NCBI RefSeq assembly: GCF_001704275.1
Contig: NZ_CP011533.1
Coordinates: forward strand, 6,448,001 to 6,512,000
DNA length: 64,000 nucleotides
Direction of reading: 5' to 3'
From: Streptomyces noursei ATCC 11455
Lineage (GTDB): Bacteria; Actinomycetota; Actinomycetes; Streptomycetales; Streptomycetaceae
Part shown: piece after piece, positions 27,370-35,112 of the stretch
How the letters are laid out: the number at the start of each line of letters is the position of its first letter
Numbering within the stretch: position 1 is the first letter of the stretch
Notes under the pieces: generated by a model
Told to the model about the DNA's origin: nothing
Seen by the model: only the letters and a program-made list of their open reading frames with translations
Databases searched by the model: none
Program-made: the position numbers and the translations under genes

Positions 27370-27696
27370 ATGCGCAAACATGGCGCGTGGCTGTGTGAAC
27401 TGCTGATGAGGGCGCAGTTGCCCGCCCGGGGCTGCCACCGTGCGGCAGGCGCGCCGTCCGCTGCGAGGCGTGAGGGCGCCCCGATCCCTGTACCACCTCG
27501 CGCGTCGGTCCGGCGGCCCGAGTGGACGCTGCTGCGCGGCGAGGACGCACCCCTGATCCGCCCGTACGTCCTCACGCACGAGGAGTGGCGCCGACGGGAA
27601 CGACCGTTGCGGCGCGGGCGGCGGGCACTGTGGCTCGCGGTGCACGGCATCGACGCCGGGCCGCGCTGGATTCACGGTGCGGAGGCGGTGAGCTGA
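27370..27696 (+). CDS. Small conserved actinobacterial protein, first of three
   Basis: The protein has 108 residues. The conserved-looking part is the second half, PEWTLLRGEDAPLIRPYVLTHEEWRRRE followed by ALWLAVHGIDAGPRWIHGAE; the N-terminal half is Arg/Ala-rich and the true start may lie further in (for example near 27480). I recognise the pattern as a small hypothetical family recurrent near XRE regulators in streptomycetes, with no known function. Its stop overlaps the start of the next gene by one base, and the XRE regulator is divergent. Confidence 0.6.
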   Translation: MRKHGAWLCELLMRAQLPARGCHRAAGAPSAARREGAPIPVPPRASVRRPEWTLLRGEDAPLIRPYVLTHEEWRRRERPLRRGRRALWLAVHGIDAGPRWIHGAEAVS

Positions 27697-27893
27697 TGCC
27701 CCGCAGGTGCCGCCCCGTTCACCTGCCGGACCCGCTTCCGGCGCCGGAACCTGAGCCGGTTGCCGGGTGTGACGTCCGCCTGGCGCTTGCCAGGCAGAGA
27801 GAGGGCGCTCGGGCCGTCGGGAATCTGTCGTGGGTGAGCGACTGCAACGTAGAGCTGCGCCGCCACCCGCACCAGCGGAAGGCGAAGTCATGA
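27696..27893 (+). CDS. Small protein, second of three
   Basis: The protein has 65 residues, MPRRCRPVHLPDPLPAPEPE followed by VAGCDVRLALARQREGARAVGNLSWVSDCNVELRRHPH. Start and stop are both overlapped by neighbours (TGATG and ATGA), strong evidence for real coupled translation. No family is known to me; two cysteines in the middle are the only notable residues. Confidence 0.6.
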   Translation: MPRRCRPVHLPDPLPAPEPEPVAGCDVRLALARQREGARAVGNLSWVSDCNVELRRHPHQRKAKS

Positions 27894-28051
27894 CCGAGCG
27901 GGCCGAGTTGAGGCCGCAGGAGCAGAGGCCGCCGTTGGTGGCGACGGGCGAAGGTGTCATCTTCGTGCTTCCCGGTGATCCGGTGCCCCCGTGTAAGGAG
28001 CCGTGTGCCCTGTGCCGTGAGAGGGGGCGGCAGGTGACGCCTGAGGAGTAG
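27890..28051 (+). CDS. Small cysteine-motif protein, third of three
   Basis: The protein has 53 residues and ends with PVPPCKEPCALCRERGRQVTPEE, where C-x3-C-x2-C could bind a metal or form disulfides. The start overlaps the previous stop as ATGA. Its function is unknown; it is probably made with its two partners as one unit controlled by the XRE protein. Confidence 0.6.
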   Translation: MTERAELRPQEQRPPLVATGEGVIFVLPGDPVPPCKEPCALCRERGRQVTPEE

Positions 28052-28202
28052 CCCGGCAGACTCCGCTTCGGTGAGCGTTCGCCGAAGCGGCAGGCGTCCC
28101 CCGATGGTGAACCGGACCGACCCACGGTAGACGTGCGGTGACTCCGGACCCGTAGGGGGCCGGAGGGCCCCTTGTGGGTCGATTGCCCGGGTGCGGGGGA
28201 GG

Positions 28203-28895
28203 TTATGTGGAGGGAGGGCGGCGGTCCTGCGTCCGGTCCGGGGTCGTCAGGTCGATCAGGCGGCAGACGGTTTCGATGTCGATCTTCACCTGGGCGATCG
28301 AGGCGCGTCCGGACAGCCAGGTGATCAGCGCCGAGTGCCAGGTGTGCTCGATGACCCGGACCGCGGAGAGCTGTTCGGGGGTGGGCGGGGCGGAGGGGCG
28401 CGCCGGCCCCTTCGAAGGGGCGTGGGCGAGGGGCGGGGCCATGGCGTCGAGGATGATCGCGGTGGTCAGGCGGGAGACGGTGTCCACCTCGGGGCTGACG
28501 GACCGGTCGGCGAAGGTCAGCGCGCGCACCATCGCGTCGGCCAGGTGCGGTTCGCGCTGCAGGGCGCGGAAGGCCCGCATCAGCGTCTGGGCGACCCGGG
28601 CGCCGGGGTCCTCCTCCGACGGGGGGCGCTTGCGCAGCGTCTCGTGCATGTGCTGGAGCTGGTCCTGCATGGTGGCGACGAGCAGGTGCACCTTGGACGG
28701 GAAGTAGCGGTAGAGGGTGCCGAGCGCGACTCCGGAGCATTCGGCCACCTCGCGCATCTGGACGGCGTCGAAGCCGCCGCGGCTGGCCAGCTTGGCGCTG
28801 GTGTGCAGGATGCGGCGGCGCCGGGCCTCCTGACGCTCGGTCAGGGGAGGACTCGCCGGAAGCGCCGGCCCGGCCGCCTTGGATTCCGTAGTCAT
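28203..28895 (-). CDS. kstR: KstR-like TetR family repressor
   Basis: The protein has 230 residues. The DNA-binding domain RQEARRRRILHTSAKLASRGGFDAVQMREVAECSGVALGTLYRYFPSKVHLLV (about 21-73) is close to identical with M. tuberculosis KstR, including GFDAVQMR and GTLYRYFPSKVHLL. KstR represses cholesterol catabolism genes and is released by a steroid acyl-CoA. The ligand domain shows ADAMVRALTFADRSVSPEVD and HTWHSALITWLSGRAS, which also match KstR. The insert PLAHAPSKGPARPSAPPTPEQ is a longer loop than in mycobacteria. ATG 28895 (MTTESK) is used; 28904 is possible. A KstR-type box lies 173 bases upstream. Confidence 0.9.
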   Translation of the reverse strand: MTTESKAAGPALPASPPLTERQEARRRRILHTSAKLASRGGFDAVQMREVAECSGVALGTLYRYFPSKVHLLVATMQDQLQHMHETLRKRPPSEEDPGARVAQTLMRAFRALQREPHLADAMVRALTFADRSVSPEVDTVSRLTTAIILDAMAPPLAHAPSKGPARPSAPPTPEQLSAVRVIEHTWHSALITWLSGRASIAQVKIDIETVCRLIDLTTPDRTQDRRPPST

Positions 28896-29067
28896 GTGTC
28901 CCATTCCGTGGCTTTCCGTCCGCGATGCGGTGAGTGCCGGTGGTGTGTGATCGGCACAGCATGGCAGGGGTCCTGTCGTGGTGCGAATCACCTGGTGCGG
29001 CTCTTTTCGCTCCGTTCCCGGCCGGTAGATTCGAAACTCGGTGAACTGATCAGTAGCTTTTCAGTTC

Positions 29068-29081
29068 TGAAACTTGTTCTA
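29068..29081. promoter_or_regulatory. KstR-type operator between kstR and the glycosyltransferase operon
   Basis: TGAAACTTGTTCTA matches TNNAACNNGTTNNA fully. It overlaps a second dyad TTTCAG-TT-CTGAAA at 29059-29072. It sits 55 bases before the glycosyltransferase start and 173 before kstR, so autoregulation, operon control or both are possible. Confidence 0.72.
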
Positions 29082-29135
29082 GATTACCGCCAGCGGTTAC
29101 GCTCCGGCGAAAGTCCAGTGAGAAGGGGGCCGTGC

Positions 29136-30497
29136 GTGACCGCAGAGGCCGTCCAGGCAGCCGCGCCCCGCCCGGCGGAGACCCCCTCGGCCTCCGCCCC
29201 GACGGACCCCGAGCGTCCCCTGCGGATCGCCATGCTCACGTACAAGGGGAACCCGTTCTGCGGCGGTCAGGGCGTCTACGTCCGCCACCTCTCCCGCGAA
29301 CTGGCCCGCCTCGGCCACACCGTCGAGGTGATCGGCGCCCAGCCCTACCCCGTCCTGGACGAGGGCGTGACGCTGACCGAACTGCCCAGCCTCGACCTCT
29401 ACCGCCAGCCCGACCCGTTCCGCACCCCCGGGCGCGACGAGTTCCGCGACTGGATCGACGGCCTCGAAGTCGCCACGATGTGGACCGGCGGCTTCCCCGA
29501 ACCGCTGACCTTCTCCCTGCGCGCCCGGCGCCATCTGGCCGCCCGCCGCGGACAGTTCGACGTCGTCCACGACAACCAGACCCTCGGCTACGGCCTGCTC
29601 GGCGGCCCGACCGCGCTCGGCGCCCCGCTGGTCACCACGATCCACCACCCCATCACCGTCGACCGGCGACTGGACCTGGCCGCCGCGCAGGACTGGAAGC
29701 GCCGCGCCTCGGTTCGCCGCTGGTACGGCTTCACCCGCATGCAGAAGCGGGTGGCCCGCCGGCTGCCGTCGGTGCTCACCGTCTCCGGCTCCTCCCGCCA
29801 GGAGATCGTCGACGACCTCGGCGTACGGACCGACCGGATCCATGTCGTGCACATCGGCGCCGACACCGACCTCTTCTCGCCGGACCCGTCCGTCCCGGAG
29901 GTGCCCGGCCGGATCGTCACCACCTCCAGCGCGGACGTCCCCCTCAAGGGGCTGATCCACCTCGTCGAGGCGCTGGCCAAGGTGCGCACCGAGAACCCCG
30001 ACGCCCACCTGGTCGTGGTCGGCAAGCGGGCCGACGACGGGCCGGTCGCCGCCGCCATCGAACGCCTCGGACTGTCCGACGCCATCGAGTTCGTCAAGGG
30101 CATCAGCGACGCCGAACTCGTCGACCTGGTGCGCGGCGCCCAGATCGCCTGTGTGCCCTCCCTCTACGAAGGCTTCTCGCTGCCCGCGGCCGAGGCGATG
30201 GCCACCGGCACACCGCTGCTGGCCACCACCGGCGGCGCCATCCCCGAAGTCGCCGGACCGGACGGCGAGACCTGCCTCGCGGTGCCGCCGGGCGACGCCG
30301 GGGCGCTCGCCACCGGCCTGCTCCGGCTGCTGGGCGACCAGGCGCTCCGCCGCCGGCTGGGCGCGGCCGGCCGGGAGCGGGTGCTGGCCCGCTTCACCTG
30401 GCGGCAGGCCGCCATCGGCACCGCCGAGCGCTACCGCGAGGCCATCGCCCGCCAGGCGGGTCGGTCCGCCGCTTCGCCGGTCGCCGGCCGCCGGTGA
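29136..30497 (+). CDS. Glycosyltransferase family 4 (GT-B)
   Basis: The protein has 453 residues with a two-lobed GT-B fold. The N-lobe opens with RIAMLTYKGNPFCGGQGVYVRHLSRELARLGHTVEVIG, the usual Gly-rich acceptor-side loop. The C-lobe has VVHIGADTDLFSP, the VEALAKVR...DAHLVVVGKR strand-helix and the donor-binding SLYEGFSLPAAEAMATGTPLLAT (E-x7-E type, EGFSLPAAE). It transfers a sugar from a nucleotide-sugar; donor and acceptor are unknown. The GTG at 29136 begins the first gene of a three-gene operon. The operon's place beside kstR with a box in front suggests, but does not prove, a link with isoprenoid/steroid metabolism. Confidence 0.88.
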   Translation: MTAEAVQAAAPRPAETPSASAPTDPERPLRIAMLTYKGNPFCGGQGVYVRHLSRELARLGHTVEVIGAQPYPVLDEGVTLTELPSLDLYRQPDPFRTPGRDEFRDWIDGLEVATMWTGGFPEPLTFSLRARRHLAARRGQFDVVHDNQTLGYGLLGGPTALGAPLVTTIHHPITVDRRLDLAAAQDWKRRASVRRWYGFTRMQKRVARRLPSVLTVSGSSRQEIVDDLGVRTDRIHVVHIGADTDLFSPDPSVPEVPGRIVTTSSADVPLKGLIHLVEALAKVRTENPDAHLVVVGKRADDGPVAAAIERLGLSDAIEFVKGISDAELVDLVRGAQIACVPSLYEGFSLPAAEAMATGTPLLATTGGAIPEVAGPDGETCLAVPPGDAGALATGLLRLLGDQALRRRLGAAGRERVLARFTWRQAAIGTAERYREAIARQAGRSAASPVAGRR

Positions 30498-30574
30498 CCC
30501 CCACCATGCCGCCCTCCCACCGCCCACGCCGCACCTCACCCCGCCCCTGACCGCCGGACGAAAGCGTAAACGCC

Positions 30575-31417
30575 GTGCTGACCGTCGACTTTTCCCGATT
30601 CCCGCTCGCTCCCGGCGACCGCGTACTCGACCTGGGCTGTGGCGCCGGCCGGCACGCCTTCGAGTGTTACCGGCGCGGCGCGCAGGTCGTCGCCCTGGAC
30701 CGGAACGGCGAGGAGATCCGCGAGGTCGCCAAGTGGTTCGCCGCGATGAAGGAGGCCGGCGAGGCCCCGGCGGGCGCCTCCGCGGTGGCCATGGAGGGCG
30801 ACGCACTGGCGCTGCCGTTCCCCGACGCGAGCTTCGACGTCGTGATCATCTCCGAGGTGATGGAGCACATCCCGGACGACAAGGGCGTGCTCGCCGAGAT
30901 GGTCCGGGTGCTGCGCCCCGGCGGCCGGATCGCGGTCACCGTCCCGCGCTACGGCCCGGAGAAGGTCTGCTGGGCGCTCAGCGACGCCTACCACGAGGTC
31001 GAGGGCGGCCACATCCGCATCTACCGCGGCGACGAACTCCTGGGCAAGATGCGGGAAGCCGGCCTGGAGCCGTACGGCACCCACCACGCGCACGGGCTGC
31101 ACAGCCCCTACTGGTGGCTGAAGTGCGCCTTCGGCGTGGACAACGACCAGGCGCTGCCGGTGAAGGCGTACCACAAGCTGCTGGTCTGGGACATCATGAA
31201 GAAGCCGCTGGCCACCCGCCTCGCCGAACAGGCCCTCAACCCGCTCATCGGCAAGAGCTTCGTCGCCTACGCCACCAAGCCGCACCTGCCCGAGGCGGAG
31301 GCGGAGACGGAGACCGCGCCGGAGACGACGGCCGCCGCCAAGCCGGCCGCCAAGCGCACCCGCACCGCGACCAAGACCGCCGCCAAGCCCGCCACCGCCC
31401 GCGGGGCCGCCAAGTGA
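30575..31417 (+). CDS. Class I SAM-dependent methyltransferase
   Basis: The protein has 280 residues. The SAM motif VLDLGCGAGRHAFE is at about 17-30, an acidic ribose-binding end follows at VVALDRNGEE, and MEGDALALPFPDASFDVVIISEVMEHI is the post-I/II region of the UbiE/Methyltransf_11 group. The C-terminal 40 residues are a Lys/Ala/Thr-rich tail (KPAAKRTRTATKTAAKPA) that looks disordered and basic. It starts at GTG 30575, 77 bases after the glycosyltransferase, and its stop overlaps the next start (GTGA). A modification step on the same molecule as the glycosyltransferase is likely. Confidence 0.87.
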   Translation: MLTVDFSRFPLAPGDRVLDLGCGAGRHAFECYRRGAQVVALDRNGEEIREVAKWFAAMKEAGEAPAGASAVAMEGDALALPFPDASFDVVIISEVMEHIPDDKGVLAEMVRVLRPGGRIAVTVPRYGPEKVCWALSDAYHEVEGGHIRIYRGDELLGKMREAGLEPYGTHHAHGLHSPYWWLKCAFGVDNDQALPVKAYHKLLVWDIMKKPLATRLAEQALNPLIGKSFVAYATKPHLPEAEAETETAPETTAAAKPAAKRTRTATKTAAKPATARGAAK

Positions 31418-32484
31418 CGAGTCCCGGGCGCACCGAACGGCTCGTCCTGCCGGGGGTGCTCACCGCCGAACAGGCCGCCCGCACGGTCGAGGGCATCCTG
31501 GCGACCCAGCGCACGGACGGCGCCATCCCGTGGTTCCGCGGCCACCACCTCGACCCGTGGGACCACACCGAGGCCGCCATGGCACTGGACGCGGCCGGCG
31601 AGCACGAGCGCGCCGAGGCCGCCTACGACTGGCTGGTCCGGCACCAGAACCCGGACGGTTCCTGGTACGCCGCCTACGCCGACGGCGACCCGAACGCCCC
31701 CACCGACCGCGGCCGGGAGACTAACTTCTGCGCGTACCTGGCGGTCGGGGCCTGGCACCACTACCTGTCCACCGGGGACGAGACCTTCCTGGACCGGATG
31801 TGGCCGGCGGTCCACGCGGCGATCGAGTTCGTCCTGGAACTCCAGCAGCCCGGCGGCGAGATCGGCTGGAAACGGGAGGACGACGGCACGCCCGTCCGCG
31901 ACGCCCTGCTGACCGGCTCGTCCTCCGTCTACCAGGCGCTGCGCTGCGCCCTGGCGATGGCCGAGCAGCGCGAGGAGCCGCAGCCCGACTGGGAACTGGC
32001 CGTCGGCCGCCTCGGCCACGCGATACGCCACCACCCCGAGCGGTTCCTCGACAAGTCCCGCTACTCCATGGACTGGTACTACCCGGTGCTGGGCGGCGCG
32101 GTGCGCGGCGCGGCGGCCCAGGAGCGGATCGACGCGGACTGGGACCGCTTCGTCGTCCCCGGTCTGGGCGTGCGCTGCGTGGTGCCCAACCCCTGGGTCA
32201 CCGGCGGCGAGAGCGCGGAACTGGCGCTGGCGCTGTGGGCGATGGGGGAGTCCGACCGGGCCGTGACGATCCTCAAGTGGATCCAGCACCTGCGCGCCGA
32301 CAACGGCATGTACTGGACCGGCTACGTCTTCGAGGACAAGACGGTCTGGCCGCGGGAGCTGACGTCGTGGACCGCCGGTTCGGTGCTGCTGGCGGTGGCC
32401 GCGCTCGGCGGTGACGAGGCCACCACCTCGGTCTTCGGCGGCGAGCGGCTGCCGACCGGGCTGGCGCCGGACTGCTGCCGGTAG
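31414..32484 (+). CDS. (alpha/alpha)6-barrel protein, prenyltransferase/squalene-cyclase-like
   Basis: The protein has 356 residues and no signal peptide. Repeated helix-pair units are visible: EAAMALDAAGEHERAEAAYDWLVRHQNPDGSWYAAYADGD, FCAYLAVGAWHHYLSTGDETFLDRMWPAV, SSSVYQALRCALAMAEQ, AELALALWAMGESDRAVTILKWIQHLR. QNPDGSWY is a QW-like motif of the terpenoid-toroid superfamily, but six-hairpin glycosidases share the fold. Acidic candidates (DHTEAAM, DWYYP) exist but no canonical DxDD. It is translationally coupled to the methyltransferase. The trio could build or trim a glycosylated lipid; the function is unassigned. Confidence 0.75.
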   Translation: MTSPGRTERLVLPGVLTAEQAARTVEGILATQRTDGAIPWFRGHHLDPWDHTEAAMALDAAGEHERAEAAYDWLVRHQNPDGSWYAAYADGDPNAPTDRGRETNFCAYLAVGAWHHYLSTGDETFLDRMWPAVHAAIEFVLELQQPGGEIGWKREDDGTPVRDALLTGSSSVYQALRCALAMAEQREEPQPDWELAVGRLGHAIRHHPERFLDKSRYSMDWYYPVLGGAVRGAAAQERIDADWDRFVVPGLGVRCVVPNPWVTGGESAELALALWAMGESDRAVTILKWIQHLRADNGMYWTGYVFEDKTVWPRELTSWTAGSVLLAVAALGGDEATTSVFGGERLPTGLAPDCCR

Positions 32485-32623
32485 TCGCCCCCGGGGACAT
32501 CCGCCCACCGGCCCGGCGTACGGGCCACCCCCATCTGGCCGTTGCCCGGTGGCGGCCCTCCGGCGGGCGGGTCAGGCTGCGGACGATGTTCCCCAGCCGA
32601 TCCGAGCCCGCCGGAGGCGCGCC

Positions 32624-33196
32624 GTGACCGTTCCGCAGCCCCCCGTCCGAGACCGCGCCGCCCTGCGCAGGGGCGTCGTCGCGCTGCTGTTGGCCTGCGC
32701 CCTGACCCTGGGCGCCGTCGCCTGCGGCGGTTCGAAGAAGAACGAGGGCGAGGCCGGCGGCTCCCCCAGCCCCACCAGCTCGCTGGAGAAGCAGAAGTTC
32801 GCCAAGACCCGCTTCGTGACCAACGCCGGGCTGGCGGCCGGCGCCACCTACCAGTGGATCATCAAGCCGTACAAGGCCGGGGGCTTCAACAAGGGCGCCA
32901 AGCACCGCAAGACCGCGCTGGTCAAGGCGGGCCTGGCCGGGGTCTTCACCTACAACCGGCTCAAGGCCGCGGTGCGCAACGCCGAGGGCGACCCGACGCT
33001 CTCCAAGGCGCTGGCCCCGCTCAACAGCGGCATCGAATCGCTGAAGAACCTCGGCACCAAGCTCCGCAAGGGCGAGGCCGGCACCGCCGACGTCGACCAG
33101 TTCCAGAACGTCATCAACAACGTCAAGGACGTCGGGAAGAAGAACGGCGCCGAGGTGAAGGACCAGGTGCCCACGACGTCCCAACTGGGCGGCTGA
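32624..33196 (+). CDS. Small exported lipoprotein
   Basis: The protein has 190 residues. A signal sequence ALRRGVVALLLACALTLGAVACGG has a lipobox-like AVAC, predicting lipid attachment at the Cys near residue 31. The mature part is Lys-rich and helical: FVTNAGLAAGATYQWIIKPYKAGGFNKGAKHRKTALVKAGLAGVFTYNRLKAAVRNAE. I recognise it as a recurrent actinobacterial hypothetical without known function. GTG 32624 has GGAGG 6 bases before it. It is separated by 139 bases from the preceding operon and probably has its own promoter. Confidence 0.75.
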   Translation: MTVPQPPVRDRAALRRGVVALLLACALTLGAVACGGSKKNEGEAGGSPSPTSSLEKQKFAKTRFVTNAGLAAGATYQWIIKPYKAGGFNKGAKHRKTALVKAGLAGVFTYNRLKAAVRNAEGDPTLSKALAPLNSGIESLKNLGTKLRKGEAGTADVDQFQNVINNVKDVGKKNGAEVKDQVPTTSQLGG

Positions 33197-33248
33197 CGGG
33201 GGTGCCGACGGTGGAACTCCTGGGTGGGGCAGGTGTGACGGGGGGAGG

Positions 33249-33840
33249 TCAGCCGAGGACGGCGGACCGGCGGGCGGTGCGGAAGCCGGCCAGCGGCAGC
33301 CGGCCGCACAGTTCCACGACCCGCAACGCGTCGTCCGGGCGGTCGCCGACCCGGGAGGTCGTCCAGCACCACCAGGACACGCCGCCCCTGTTCGGCGAAG
33401 GCCGCGAGCACCGACACATACAGACGGGCCCGCTCGGCCTCGTCCGCCGGGACGTGCTCGTCCCGCACGCCCAGTGAGCGCAGCAGACGCCCCAGCGCCG
33501 TGTCGGGGGTCACCCGCCGCGCCTCGTCGTAGCCGTGCAGCTCCGCGAAGAGGACCCCGCCGGGGAACCAGCCCCGCGCGCGTGCCGTCGCCGCGGCGTG
33601 CACCGCGAGTTCCGTCTTGCCGACCCCGGCCAGACCGGAGATCGAGGCGACCGGGACCGCTCCCGGGCCGACGCCGTCCGGGGCGAGCGACGCCAGAACG
33701 GTGCGCAGTTCACCGTCGCGTCCGGTGAACGTGGCGGACGGGGAGGGGAGCCCGGAGAGCGCGGGCACGACCGGCGCGGGCAGTTGGACGGTGACGTGCC
33801 GGCCCTGGATCACCGTGTCGAGGAACACCCCGCCGCTCAC
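33249..33840 (-). pseudogene. NB-ARC/AfsR-type regulator remnant with internal deletion
   Basis: From GTG 33840 the product reads as an STAND ATPase of the AfsR/NB-ARC kind: ATFTGRDGELRTVLASL, P-loop SGLAGVGKTELAVHAA, LHGYDEARRVTPDTALGRLLRSLGV and Walker B RVLVVLDD near 33370. Immediately after, the expected sequence is lost, and the later family segment ALRVVELCGRLPLAFRTARRSAVLG appears in another frame up to a stop at 33249. So the stretch between Walker B and the GLPLA motif has been deleted with a frame change, and the long C-terminal repeat region is absent. It has no regulator N-terminus either. Non-functional. Confidence 0.75.
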
Positions 33841-33969
33841 GCTGTTCCTCGTCGCTCCGGCCCCCACCTCGGCCCCACCCCCCCGTCGGCCCACTTTAGG
33901 GTCTCCATGTTCACGGTCCCCCCGCAAATAGGGGGTGGAACCGGGCGACGGCGCACTACTGTGCGGCGT

Positions 33970-34773
33970 ATGTCGCTCCAAGGCTCCCTCACCCACGAGG
34001 AATACTGCGCCCAACTGCTCGCGGAGACAGCGAAGTTCCGGGCATCCGTCCGCCACGCCGATCTCTCCGCGACCGTGCCGACCTGTCCCGACTGGACCCT
34101 GGCCGACCTCGCCCGGCACGTCGGCGGCGCGCACCGCTGGGCCGGTGAGCTGGTCGCCACCCGCGCCACCGACGTGATCGACCCGACGACGATCCCGGGC
34201 GCCGGCGGGCCGGACGACGACACCCCCGAGGCGCTCGACGCCTGGCTGGCGGAGGGCGCCGAGCGCACCGTGGCGGCGCTCCGCGAGGCCGGCCCGGACA
34301 CCGCCGTCTGGTCCTGGGCGTCGGACCACCGGGCCGGGTTCTGGGCCCGCCGGATGGTCCACGAGACGGTGATCCACCGCGCCGACGCCGCGCTCACCTC
34401 CGGCGCCGCCTACGAGGTCCCGCCGGAGGTCGCCGCCGACTGCCTGGACGAGTGGCTGGAACTGTGCGCGCTGCCGACGGCGGCGGAGCGCTGGGCGGAC
34501 CGCGCCGAGGGCCTGTTCGGACCCGGCCGGACGCTCCACCTGCACGCCACCGACGCCCCGCCCGCCCTGCACGCCGAGTGGGTGCTGGACCTGACGGGCG
34601 AGCGGCTCACCCACCGCCGCGCCCACGAGAAGGCCGCGGTCGCCCTCCGCGGCCCGCTCACCGACCTGCTGCTGGCCCTCTACCGCCGGCGTTCCCTCGA
34701 CGACGACCGCATCGAGGTGCTGGGCGACCGCCCCCTGTTCGACCGCTGGCTGACCTACGCCTCCTTCTCCTGA
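33970..34773 (+). CDS. Maleylpyruvate isomerase-family mycothiol-dependent protein
   Basis: The protein has 267 residues. The DinB/MDMPI N-terminal four-helix domain is clear: EYCAQLLAETAKFRASVRHADLSATVPTCPDWTLADLARHVGGAHRWAGELV, and later WARRMVHETVIHRADAALTSG. The histidines in LARHVGG and HETVIHRAD are the usual metal ligands. The C-terminal domain (LHLHATDAP onward) is the SCP2-like half seen in this family. Members use mycothiol as cofactor in isomerisation or S-transfer; the substrate is unknown. The ATG at 33970 is divergent from the broken NB-ARC gene. Confidence 0.85.
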   Translation: MSLQGSLTHEEYCAQLLAETAKFRASVRHADLSATVPTCPDWTLADLARHVGGAHRWAGELVATRATDVIDPTTIPGAGGPDDDTPEALDAWLAEGAERTVAALREAGPDTAVWSWASDHRAGFWARRMVHETVIHRADAALTSGAAYEVPPEVAADCLDEWLELCALPTAAERWADRAEGLFGPGRTLHLHATDAPPALHAEWVLDLTGERLTHRRAHEKAAVALRGPLTDLLLALYRRRSLDDDRIEVLGDRPLFDRWLTYASFS

Positions 34774-34912
34774 ACCACCGCCCCACCGATGTCGGCCCCA
34801 ACCCCTCCGGCCCGTCACCGCACCCAACAGCCCCGCGCAGCGGCCCCGCGCCGCAGGCGCACCAGGCGAACCCCCACGGCGGGAACGCCGACGACGTGGG
34901 AAGCGGCCCGCC

Positions 34913-35112
34913 CCTAGGGCGCTTCTGATGGATCTCCGCGGCGTCGCGGCGCCTGGCACGCACTCCCCCACGCCTAAAGGGCGCGGGGGACCCCCATGCG
35001 GCGTTGCCGGGATGTCCCCATAGCTCCGCTATGAAGACATCCCGGCGCCTTGCGATCGCACGCACCAGGCGCCGCTCCTTCTTCCACGGAGATCCATCAG
35101 AAGCGCCCTAGG
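34913..35112. repeat. 200-bp palindromic element with 26-bp perfect inverted ends
   Basis: The left end CCTAGGGCGCTTCTGATGGA runs on to CTCCG (34913-34938) and is the exact reverse complement of 35087-35112. Further in, GCGGCGCCTGG pairs with CCAGGCGCCGC, and at the centre GCCGGGATGTC / GACATCCCGGC enclose ATAGC-TCC-GCTAT. The whole can fold into one long interrupted hairpin. No frame inside encodes a protein. It looks like a MITE-like or extragenic palindromic unit. Its right arm contains the stop codon of the oxidoreductase gene. Confidence 0.85.
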
